DNA of 10,595 nucleotides. Origin: Candidatus Gastranaerophilales bacterium (GTDB lineage Bacteria > Cyanobacteriota > Vampirovibrionia > Gastranaerophilales > Gastranaerophilaceae). The stretch covers positions 1 to 10,595 of the forward strand of contig CANQZO010000048.1 of the NCBI GenBank assembly GCA_947628355.1, read 5' to 3'. The stretch's first letter is position 1, and every line of letters starts with the position of its first letter. Under the pieces are notes generated by a model, which did no database searches, had not been told where the DNA came from, and saw only the letters and a program-made list of their open reading frames with translations. Shown in pieces: positions 1 through 6,064 of this stretch. A program made the position numbers and the translations under genes.

Positions 1-44
1 CTCGCATTCCTGTCTATCCCTAATATCTCGTAATAATCACTCAT
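1..44 (-). CDS. dnaJ: DnaJ co-chaperone, N-terminal fragment (cut by window start)
   Basis: Only the first 14 codons are in the window, reading MSDYYEILGIDRNA. This is the characteristic opening of the J domain (x-D-Y-Y-E-I-L-G-[VI]-x-[RK]-x-A), which stimulates the ATPase of DnaK. The ATG at 44-42 is preceded by a purine-rich stretch (GAAAGAAAAGAAGAAA) that can serve as ribosome binding site. It lies 26 nt downstream of the grpE stop on the same strand, so the two are probably co-transcribed, and dnaK is not between them. The remaining domains (Gly/Phe region, zinc finger, C-terminal substrate-binding part) are outside the window, so a J-domain protein other than canonical DnaJ cannot be excluded, although the grpE neighbour makes DnaJ the best call. 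Confidence 0.85.
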   Translation of the reverse strand, partial: MSDYYEILGIDRNA

Positions 45-70
45 TTTCTTCTTTTCTTTCAGCTAATGTT

Positions 71-688
71 TTATTTTACCGCTACATTCACCATTGCAGG
101 GCGCAATACTTTATCACCCATTTTATATCCCTTTTGCATTTCGGCAATTATTGTTTCTTCGGGATATTCTTCCGTTGGAGTTTGCATTACGGCTTCATGC
201 AAGTTCGGGTCAAACTTTTCGCCCACGCTTTTTATCTGTTCCAAGCCCAATTTTGTTAAAGAATCGGTTAATTGCTTATTCAGTATATAAAAAGTTTCTT
301 TCATCTTATCTATATTATCAATATTTTCAACGGTTTGTAATGCTCTGTCAAAATTATCCGCTACCTCTATAACCTTTTTTAAGCACTCTTGAGCACCGTA
401 TTTTAACAGTGACTCTCTTTCTTGCGCCTGCCTTTTTCTGTAATTTTCAAAATCGGCAGCCAGTCTGATATATTGATTATTCAAATTTTCCAAATCGGAT
501 TTTAATTTTTCCGCTTCGCTTTCTTCCGTATTGATTTCGTCCGAAACCGTATCAGATGTTTGTTCTGTTTCCTGTGTTTCTTCAGCACTTTGAGCTTCGT
601 CTTTTATTTCTTCGGTTTGTTGTTCTTTTTCCTCGTTATTCATAAAAGGATTCCCCTTATTTATTTTGTCTTCAAAAAATCTTTTCAT
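71..688 (-). CDS. grpE: GrpE, nucleotide exchange factor of DnaK
   Basis: Cytosolic co-chaperone that releases ADP from DnaK and so resets the Hsp70 cycle. The 205-residue product has a long acidic, Glu/Gln/Thr-rich disordered N-terminus (about residues 16-60). A coiled-coil stretch follows (about 60-145, with the family-typical LAADFENYRKR segment near 76-86). The C-terminal beta domain contains the signature GEKFDPNLHEAV (about 156-167) and ends in GDKVLRPAMVNVAVK, as GrpE proteins do. Length is normal for the family. Two starts are possible. The ATG at 688 has AGAGGA just upstream, and an in-frame ATG at 643 has AAGGGGA upstream; the shorter form would drop 15 basic residues ahead of the acidic tail. 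The gene is read from a strong promoter at 716-743 and is followed at once by dnaJ. Confidence 0.97.
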   Translation of the reverse strand: MKRFFEDKINKGNPFMNNEEKEQQTEEIKDEAQSAEETQETEQTSDTVSDEINTEESEAEKLKSDLENLNNQYIRLAADFENYRKRQAQERESLLKYGAQECLKKVIEVADNFDRALQTVENIDNIDKMKETFYILNKQLTDSLTKLGLEQIKSVGEKFDPNLHEAVMQTPTEEYPEETIIAEMQKGYKMGDKVLRPAMVNVAVK

Positions 689-715
689 ATTTCCTCTTAC
701 TCATTCCCTAATTAA

Positions 716-743
716 ATTATAATTTATCAATCTTTATTCTCAA
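716..743 (-). promoter_or_regulatory. sigma70-type promoter of grpE-dnaJ
   Basis: On the minus strand TTGAGA (743-738) is followed by a 16-nt spacer and a perfect TATAAT (721-716). Transcription would start near 709 and give a leader of about 20 nt. No CIRCE inverted repeat (TTAGCACTC-N9-GAGTGCTAA) is visible in the 689-828 gap, so HrcA control is not apparent here. Motif matches only; no experimental support. Confidence 0.6.
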
Positions 744-783
744 TACTTATTAATTATTTTTTAACTTTTGTTTGCTTTCGCTC

Positions 784-812
784 TTGTGCACATTAAAAAA
801 AAGGACTATTAT
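784..812 (+). promoter_or_regulatory. candidate promoter of the GNAT-like gene
   Basis: TTGTGC (784-789), a 17-nt spacer and TATTAT (807-812) resemble a sigma70 promoter. The predicted start point near 819 would leave only about 10 nt of leader, which truncates the upstream edge of the Shine-Dalgarno sequence. A more upstream promoter in this AT-rich gap is therefore equally possible. Confidence 0.3.
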
Positions 813-817
813 GTATT

Positions 818-828
818 AAGGAGCTCCT
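818..828 (+). promoter_or_regulatory. ribosome binding site embedded in a 10-bp palindrome
   Basis: AAGGAG (818-823) lies 5 nt before the ATG at 829 and fixes that start. The site forms part of the perfect palindrome AGGAGCTCCT (819-828), so the Shine-Dalgarno could in principle pair with an identical copy on another transcript. It cannot fold into a normal hairpin on itself because there is no loop. Confidence 0.6.
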
Positions 829-1818
829 ATGGCAAAAATTAAGAAGATAAGTTTTCACGACCTTATTAACATTAAAAAATTAATATCCGTCGTTTGTTCG
901 GATAACATACTTAATTATAGACGTATGTTTTTCTTTTCCGTTCCTGTTACTTATTTTCAAAATCTTTTTTATAGCGTACATTTAAGACGATTCCCCGAAA
1001 CTTATGTCGTAAGCGATAATGCAAACAATCTTAAAGGTCTTGTCAGCGTTAAAGCTCAGCACGGAAATCCGTTCAAATGGCAAATAAAAAGATTATTCTT
1101 AGATAAAAATTCCCAAGATGAAGGCAAACAGCTTATTCAATATATTATTGCCAAATTCGGAGCAAGAGGCGTTGATACTTTTTATGTTTCGGTCAGCGAC
1201 AATCAGCATGACCTTATCGACCTATTCATAAAAGGCTGCGGTTTTAGATTTTGTTCTTCAGAGTCATTGTGGGGTGTTTCCAATATTAATTTTTTAATTT
1301 CGGATTTTGACGAATCAAAATTTAAGCCGTTCAAAAACTCTGACGCTCAAATATGTGCCGATTTGTATAATGAAAACCTTAACTCGCTTTATAAGTATTC
1401 ACTTTCCAAAGAAAAAGATGAGTTTAATGAAAGACTAATTCAAGGGTTCCATTCGGAGTCCGATTTTAAATATATTCTTGAAGAAAACGGCACTGTTAAG
1501 GCTTTTATTGAAATACAAACTCTTGATAATAAAAACTACTTTATTGACTGTGTTGTAGCATCTTATTGCACTGATTTATATCCCGTAATATTATCATTTG
1601 CGGTTAAAAAAATCATTAAACGCAACAAAAATTTTAATGTGTACATTAAAAACAGAAAGTATCTGCTCGCAGGCGAAAATCTTGAAAATTTCTTCAGAGA
1701 TAATCGTTTTGAACTTTTGCAGAATAATGCTATTTTAGTCAGAGATTTCTTTAAATCAGTTAAAGAAGAAAATATTAATTTTAACAGCGGAGTTGTTTTC
1801 AGCGGATTTGAAGTTTAA
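829..1818 (+). CDS. GNAT-fold acyltransferase-like protein, probably tandem
   Basis: A 329-residue soluble protein with no signal peptide or membrane segment. Residues about 58-142 read like a GNAT domain: a beta strand (LKGLVSVKA), then RLFLD, then the acyl-CoA loop region QDEGKQL (96-102), a helix (IQYIIAKFGARG), the VSVSDNQHDLIDLF segment and a final GCGFRF. The last part matches the 'N..A..LY.k.GF' end of GNAT enzymes. The acyl-CoA loop is imperfect: the usual [QR]xxGx[GA] has Gln at the final position. Residues about 166-308 look like a second, more diverged GNAT half, starting KPFKNSDAQICADLYNE and ending NRFELLQNNAILVRDF. Substrate unknown. It stands alone on this strand, divergent from grpE and overlapping the end of the opposite radical SAM gene. 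An inactive regulatory GNAT relative is the main alternative. Confidence 0.6.
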   Translation: MAKIKKISFHDLINIKKLISVVCSDNILNYRRMFFFSVPVTYFQNLFYSVHLRRFPETYVVSDNANNLKGLVSVKAQHGNPFKWQIKRLFLDKNSQDEGKQLIQYIIAKFGARGVDTFYVSVSDNQHDLIDLFIKGCGFRFCSSESLWGVSNINFLISDFDESKFKPFKNSDAQICADLYNENLNSLYKYSLSKEKDEFNERLIQGFHSESDFKYILEENGTVKAFIEIQTLDNKNYFIDCVVASYCTDLYPVILSFAVKKIIKRNKNFNVYIKNRKYLLAGENLENFFRDNRFELLQNNAILVRDFFKSVKEENINFNSGVVFSGFEV

Positions 1819-2804
1819 TGCCCCTGCATTAAATACTTTGCTCTGTCACAGATTTCAAGTCTGTAAAACCGCATTTGCCTTGTCTTTTCTTTTACATACT
1901 CAATAAGCTCAATTATTTTTTCATCGGGCTTTTCATGCCTGTATTTATTCAGCCAGCTGTTTTCTATATCTATGGTTACTACGTTTATATTGTTTTCCTT
2001 GTTGAATTTCAGCCAGTTATCTATTTCTTCCTTGTTGTCATTTATTTCGGGAATTATTATGTATTTACTTATTACGTTAAACGAGCGTGTTTGCGCCTTA
2101 GCATATTTTTTTAAGTTTTTGCACACTTCATTAAATTTATCGGTTTGTTTGATTTTTTTATAGGTTTCTCTTGATGAGCAGTCTATTGATATTACAACGG
2201 TCAATTGCCCTGTTGATATTCCTTTTGCTATCATACGCGAATATTTTATTCCGGATGAAGGCACTCTTATATCATCAAACCCGTTTTTTAAAAATAAGCC
2301 TATAAGTTTATCAAACTCGGGTAATATTGTAGGCTCGCCCCCGCCAAAACCTATTGCACCTCCGCGCCTTAGTATTTTTCTTTTAAACATTTCTTTTATT
2401 ATCGGATATATATTATACGTTTTTAAAGAATTGTAGCGTTTTTTGTCTTCCTGAGTATAGCAATAATTACAAAAACAGTTACACTTGGTAAAATGGTCAA
2501 ATATTATATTATCAATATAGTCATCTTGAAGCCAGTTTTGTTCCTCTAAAAATACACAACCTCGGCAGCCCTCTACCGTTCCGCCATTTTTTTGTATTTC
2601 TCTGTATTCTCTTTTCTTTGCAAAGAATTTATCCCAGTCTATTTTTTCGCCGTGGTAATCTTCAAATATCATTGTATTACCGCCGCCCGGGGCACTCATA
2701 TAACAGCATAATTTTACATTAGAGCCGTATACTCCGTTATCAAAACACACTCCCGACTCTAACCACTTGCAGCTTATATATTTTTCCCTTTTTCCCTGCT
2801 CCAT
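1815..2804 (-). CDS. radical SAM protein with N-terminal cysteine cluster
   Basis: 329 residues. The radical SAM core starts near residue 100, with CX3CX2C at C108-C112-C115 (inside CNCFCNYCY, where C110 is extra) to hold the SAM-binding [4Fe-4S] cluster. GGGEPT at 154-159 is the SAM-contacting motif, followed by (beta/alpha) repeats to about residue 280. Ahead of the core are C12, C20, C33, C34, C80 and C83 (GCRGC), enough ligands for an auxiliary Fe-S cluster. The usual C-terminal SPASM/twitch cysteines are absent; only C319 lies near the end. It is the last gene of the operon: its Shine-Dalgarno AAGGGA overlaps the stop codon of the preceding gene and the gap is 9 nt. The reaction is unknown; peptide, protein or sugar modification are all possible. 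The enzyme class is secure, the substrate is not. Confidence 0.85.
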   Translation of the reverse strand: MEQGKREKYISCKWLESGVCFDNGVYGSNVKLCCYMSAPGGGNTMIFEDYHGEKIDWDKFFAKKREYREIQKNGGTVEGCRGCVFLEEQNWLQDDYIDNIIFDHFTKCNCFCNYCYTQEDKKRYNSLKTYNIYPIIKEMFKRKILRRGGAIGFGGGEPTILPEFDKLIGLFLKNGFDDIRVPSSGIKYSRMIAKGISTGQLTVVISIDCSSRETYKKIKQTDKFNEVCKNLKKYAKAQTRSFNVISKYIIIPEINDNKEEIDNWLKFNKENNINVVTIDIENSWLNKYRHEKPDEKIIELIEYVKEKTRQMRFYRLEICDRAKYLMQGH

Positions 2805-2813
2805 TTATTTCCC

Positions 2814-3788
2814 TTATTTAAAATTGCAATTTAAAAGCCTGCAGTTCATTTTGCAATTTCTTATTTTTTCTCTTACTTCTTCCGCCTTTTCACTATACCA
2901 TAATTCTTGAGGCAGACTCTCTTTTAAATTTCCTATAGGCTCCATACAAAAACATATTCTGCAATTTCCGTAAGGATCTATTGCAAAATTATTTTCACCT
3001 ACCGAACACTCTATATTTGTTATTTCCTCGGGAGTATTTATTAAAAGTTTAAATGCTTCAAGCTGGCTGAAACCGTTACAAACAGGATAACCCGATTTTT
3101 TTAATTCAATCATTTCATCTATTGCTTCAAGCGCGGAAGTTTTTATATCTTTCCCGTATATTTGCTTTTCACTGTCAACTTCCGTAGAAAATGCGTCGCC
3201 GTTATCCATTAACTGATAGCTTACTCCGATACCTTCCGTTTTACAAAACTCTGCTATAGGTTTTATTTCGGATAAATTAGATGGCATTACTACCGTTGAT
3301 AAGTATATATTTTTCCACTTATGCGAGCCTCTGTGTTTATTCAGATAAACTAAATTTTGTATTGCGTTCATTGTCCTTTGGAATGCGTCATCACGTCCGC
3401 GGGATATATTATGAATTTTAGGCTCTTTAACGGCATTCAAGGAAAAAGTTATATTATTAAATGCAGAATTTAAAACTTGTTCTATTTTACCGGGGAGTGC
3501 AAGCCCGTTTGTTACAACATTTACGGTATCGCCCAAATCACTTGCATATTGAGCTATCTCAAACACATCCTCCCTTATAAAAGGTTCTCCGCCAGATATT
3601 ATAAACTCGTAATTTCCCATCCAATCGTGGATATTTTTTAATACTTTTTTCCATTCATCAAGCGTCATTTCCCGCTCCATAACCTCGGCAGGAGTTTTCC
3701 AGCCGTTGCAGGTTATACACCTTGACTGGCATCTTTCCGTATTATTGAATGAAAATGATACAGGCTTTTTATCGGGCGCAATAGGCAT
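2814..3788 (-). CDS. radical SAM/SPASM-type enzyme
   Basis: 324 residues. CX3CX2C at C20-C24-C27 (TERCQSRCITCNGW) binds the radical-generating [4Fe-4S] cluster, SGGEPF at 65-70 is the SAM-binding motif, and VVTNG at 91-95 and TFSLNA at 114-119 fit later strands of the barrel. The C-terminus has C261, C276, C279, C281, C312, C316 and C321, spaced like a SPASM domain holding one or two auxiliary clusters. This architecture is known in peptide- and protein-modifying maturases and in sulfatase-maturing enzymes. It starts 1 nt after the stop of the GGDEF gene with no strong Shine-Dalgarno, so translational coupling is likely, and is followed after 9 nt by a second radical SAM gene. No short precursor-peptide gene sits between or directly beside them. 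The substrate is not identifiable from the sequence. Confidence 0.88.
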   Translation of the reverse strand: MPIAPDKKPVSFSFNNTERCQSRCITCNGWKTPAEVMEREMTLDEWKKVLKNIHDWMGNYEFIISGGEPFIREDVFEIAQYASDLGDTVNVVTNGLALPGKIEQVLNSAFNNITFSLNAVKEPKIHNISRGRDDAFQRTMNAIQNLVYLNKHRGSHKWKNIYLSTVVMPSNLSEIKPIAEFCKTEGIGVSYQLMDNGDAFSTEVDSEKQIYGKDIKTSALEAIDEMIELKKSGYPVCNGFSQLEAFKLLINTPEEITNIECSVGENNFAIDPYGNCRICFCMEPIGNLKESLPQELWYSEKAEEVREKIRNCKMNCRLLNCNFK

Positions 3789-3789
3789 A

Positions 3790-4668
3790 TTAATAATCCA
3801 AATTTACCTGCGAAAATAACACTACTCTGTTTTTTCCGCGTTTTTTTGCATTATATAATGCGTGCTCCGCGTATCTTATTATGGAATTTGCATTTTCTTC
3901 CGCTTCATCTATCTGCGGATATGATGCTATTCCTCCCGATATTTTTACGGGGTGTCTTTCGTCTTCTCCAGCAGGAATAAATGACATTTTTTCAACATCA
4001 CGTCTAAATCTTTCGGCAAAAATAAACGCATTTTCTTCACTCGTATCAGGGAGTAATACCATAAATTCTTCATCCCCGTACCTTGTAACAACATCTTCTT
4101 TTCTTGCCAAATTTAACAGCATTTCCGCAATTTTTTTCAACAGAACATCGCCCCACTCATACCCGTACATATCATTTACCACCTTGAAGAAGTCTATATC
4201 AAACAATATGCACGATACCTTGGAGTTATATCTTTTTGCTCTCGACATTTCGGACTCTAAGCGTTCTATTAAAAATTTTCTGTTATGCAGACCTGTTAAG
4301 TCATCCGTTGTTGTTATATTTTCTATTTTTTCATTTAACTCTCTTATTTTTGCCAGATTTTTTATTTTTGTTTTAAATTCATAAGTATTTACGGGATTCA
4401 ATATGTAATCAAACGCTTCGGCTCTTACGGTTATCCCATCGGGAATTTCATCCACAACACTTAAAACGGGAGTCGTAAACTTTTTAACCATTGATATTTC
4501 TCTTAATTTTTCACTTGAAATATCAGTTATTATTAATGAGGGATTATATCTTTCCGCTTCTTTAAGCTCCTCTGAGTTTACTACCCTTACGTCATATTCC
4601 GTGTTATTTACGCATAATTCTTCCAGTTTTGAACACTCACCTTGCGAAAATATTATAAGATTACTCAT
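3790..4668 (-). CDS. receiver-like/GGDEF domain protein (putative diguanylate cyclase)
   Basis: 292 residues, cytosolic. Residues 1-105 resemble a response-regulator receiver: LIITDI with D49 at the phospho-acceptor place, TPVLSVVDE, and FDYILNP. The paired acidic residues near the N-terminus are missing and the invariant Lys of 'KP' is Asn91, so phosphorylation is doubtful. Residues about 118-287 form a GGDEF domain: DDLTGLHNR (122-130), FDIDFFKVVND (156-166), WGD (172-174), the RxxD inhibitory site R189-D192, the signature GDEEF (198-202), SGGIASY and ALYNAKKRGKNRV. The second Gly of GG[DE]EF is replaced by Asp, so c-di-GMP synthesis is possible but unproven; a c-di-GMP sensor is the alternative. 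The ATG at 4668 has AAGGAT 6 nt upstream. First gene of the operon with the two radical SAM genes. Confidence 0.9.
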   Translation of the reverse strand: MSNLIIFSQGECSKLEELCVNNTEYDVRVVNSEELKEAERYNPSLIITDISSEKLREISMVKKFTTPVLSVVDEIPDGITVRAEAFDYILNPVNTYEFKTKIKNLAKIRELNEKIENITTTDDLTGLHNRKFLIERLESEMSRAKRYNSKVSCILFDIDFFKVVNDMYGYEWGDVLLKKIAEMLLNLARKEDVVTRYGDEEFMVLLPDTSEENAFIFAERFRRDVEKMSFIPAGEDERHPVKISGGIASYPQIDEAEENANSIIRYAEHALYNAKKRGKNRVVLFSQVNLDY

Positions 4669-4804
4669 ATTCTTATCCTTTCATTTAACTTATATTTTAT
4701 CAAATTTATTTAAGATTTAAAATATTCACTTATTTGTTGCATAATTTTACAAAATTGCCGTCTTAAATTTTTGTATATTATAATGTTTTTTGGAGGGATT
4801 TATT
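4669..4804. promoter_or_regulatory. divergent intergenic region, GGDEF operon / serine hydrolase
   Basis: This gap feeds both strands. For the plus strand a good promoter is listed separately. For the minus-strand GGDEF operon only weak -10-like hexamers are seen, TATAAG (4694-4689) or TAAAAT (4699-4694), without a convincing -35. A dyad, AATTTT (4743-4748), AC, AAAATT (4751-4756), flanked by GC on both outer sides (4739-4740 and 4757-4758), touches the plus-strand -35 and could be an operator for either direction. Confidence 0.35.
4755..4784 (+). promoter_or_regulatory. promoter of the serine hydrolase gene
   Basis: TTGCCG (4755-4760), an 18-nt spacer and a perfect TATAAT (4779-4784). The predicted start point near 4791 falls one base before the GGAGGG Shine-Dalgarno, giving a leader of about 14 nt. 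Motif match only. Confidence 0.55.
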
Positions 4805-5968
4805 TTGCCGAAACCGGAATTTAATTATTATCAATCGACTGACTTATATACATCTTTATACGAACAACACTATTTTAAAAACAATACCGTTAAAAGAGTT
4901 AAACCGATAAAAAGAAAATACAAGAAAAAAAATAAAAAGAATAATTTTATCCAAAAAATTATATCAATTTTGTTTTTCGCTTTTTTGTTGTTTTATGTAC
5001 TTCCGTATTCTTTTAATTCATTCATAGCTGATGTTTTTCCTAAAAAATCAGTAAAAATGCTTAGAATAGATTATCAAAATTTGCTTTTCCCCACATATAA
5101 TTATCTTTATAAAGATTTATTTTTAGGCAGATATACCATTAAAGATACAAATTACAAAAAATCTTTAATGATTAATTTAAAAGAAACAAATGCAAGATTA
5201 GGATTACAAAACAGGCTTTTGGCGCTGGCTTCTCAATATCCTTCAATTAAACCATCCGTTTATGTTTGGGAATATGACGGCGGAACTTTTGTAAATATTA
5301 ATGCCAATGAAGTTTATCCCGCCGCAAGTATTATTAAAATACCCGTATTAATTGAGATGTTCAGACAAATTGATCAAGGTAAATTTACATTAAATGACAC
5401 AATGGTGCTTGAAGATTTTTACAGAGCTCCGGGTTCAGGGAAACTGCAATATTCTCAAGGCGGAATTGCACATTCCATGGACTATCTTGCAAAAATTATG
5501 ATAGAAAATTCTGATAATTCATCAACAAATATGATTATGGCAAAAATGGGCGGTATGCCCGAAGTTAACAGAGCTATAAGAAGCTGGGGGCTTGTTAATA
5601 CCAGAATTAATAATTGGCTTCCCGATTTAGACGGCACTAATACCACTACCGCTAAAGAACTTGCCATTATGCTTTATAATACAGACAAAACAAATATTAT
5701 TTCGCAAGAATCGAAACTCCACATAGGAGATTACCTTTCTCACGTTAAAAATAACAGACTGCTTCAAGCAGGATTACCGCCAAGCGCAATTTTGCTTCAT
5801 AAAACAGGTGATATCGGCTTTATGCTCGGTGACGCAGGTATAGTTAAAACCGCTAACGGTAAAAAATATATTGTTGTAATTTTGGCCAAACGTCCTTATA
5901 ACAGCCAAAAAGGCAAGGAATTTATTGTTAACGCTTCAAGCATAATCTATAATAATATTTCTAATTAA
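4805..5968 (+). CDS. membrane-anchored class A beta-lactamase-fold serine hydrolase
   Basis: I place the start at TTG 4805, 7 nt after the strong Shine-Dalgarno GGAGGG (4792-4797). The longer reading from TTG 4790 would put that site inside the gene. The 387-residue product has a Lys/Arg-rich cytoplasmic tail (about 30-47), one membrane helix (about 48-66, ISILFFAFLLFYVL) and an exported domain of the penicillin-recognising family. The active-site motifs are S175-I-I-K178, S236-D-N238 and K333-T-G335, at class A beta-lactamase spacing. The omega loop reads WLPDLDGTNTTT where class A enzymes have W-E-P-E-L-N followed by a longer loop: the deacylating Glu166 is Leu272 and Asn170 is Asp276, and about six residues are missing. 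True beta-lactamase turnover therefore seems unlikely; a cell-wall peptidase or other acyl-enzyme role in the periplasm is more plausible. Confidence 0.85.
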   Translation: MPKPEFNYYQSTDLYTSLYEQHYFKNNTVKRVKPIKRKYKKKNKKNNFIQKIISILFFAFLLFYVLPYSFNSFIADVFPKKSVKMLRIDYQNLLFPTYNYLYKDLFLGRYTIKDTNYKKSLMINLKETNARLGLQNRLLALASQYPSIKPSVYVWEYDGGTFVNINANEVYPAASIIKIPVLIEMFRQIDQGKFTLNDTMVLEDFYRAPGSGKLQYSQGGIAHSMDYLAKIMIENSDNSSTNMIMAKMGGMPEVNRAIRSWGLVNTRINNWLPDLDGTNTTTAKELAIMLYNTDKTNIISQESKLHIGDYLSHVKNNRLLQAGLPPSAILLHKTGDIGFMLGDAGIVKTANGKKYIVVILAKRPYNSQKGKEFIVNASSIIYNNISN

Positions 5969-5980
5969 CTTTTGTATCAA

Positions 5981-6014
5981 TTTTTTGACAAGATATTAAG
6001 AAATTATCAAAAAA
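5981..6014 (+). terminator. weak AT-only hairpin after the serine hydrolase gene
   Basis: TTTTTTGA (5981-5988) can pair with TCAAAAAA (6007-6014) across an 18-nt loop, shortly after the stop at 5968. The stem has almost no G-C pairs, so it would be a poor intrinsic terminator. No better one is present before the next promoter. Confidence 0.2.
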
Positions 6015-6035
6015 AATTTTACCGAGGTATTTTCT

Positions 6036-6044
6036 TGATATAAT
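6036..6044 (+). promoter_or_regulatory. extended -10 promoter of the symporter gene
   Basis: TGATATAAT is a perfect extended -10 element (TGnTATAAT). No good -35 lies 16-18 nt upstream, which fits extended -10 promoters; the TTGACA at 5985-5990 is too far away. The predicted start near 6051 coincides with GGGA (6051-6054), the likely Shine-Dalgarno of the gene starting at 6065. Confidence 0.5.
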
Positions 6045-6064
6045 CTTTTTGGGAAATATATTAA

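Noticed and set aside
66..372. Two overlapping plus-strand open frames opposite grpE
   Set aside because: Both are antisense to conserved GrpE coding sequence and resemble no family I know.
1815..3788. RiPP (modified peptide) gene cluster
   Set aside because: Two radical SAM enzymes suggested it, but there is no precursor peptide, transporter or protease gene in the operon; kept only as a hypothesis about substrate.
3881..4384. 167-codon plus-strand open frame
   Set aside because: Lies entirely antisense to the well-supported GGDEF gene, has low-complexity Ser/Phe/Ile composition typical of a shadow frame, and no ribosome binding site was noted.
4790..4804. Earlier TTG start for the serine hydrolase (5 extra codons)
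   Set aside because: The strong GGAGGG ribosome binding site lies within these codons, so TTG at 4805 with a 7-nt spacer is much more likely.
5985..6013. TTGACA (5985-5990) as -35 of the symporter promoter
   Set aside because: No acceptable -10 lies 16-18 nt downstream, and it is about 48 nt from the good TATAAT at 6039.
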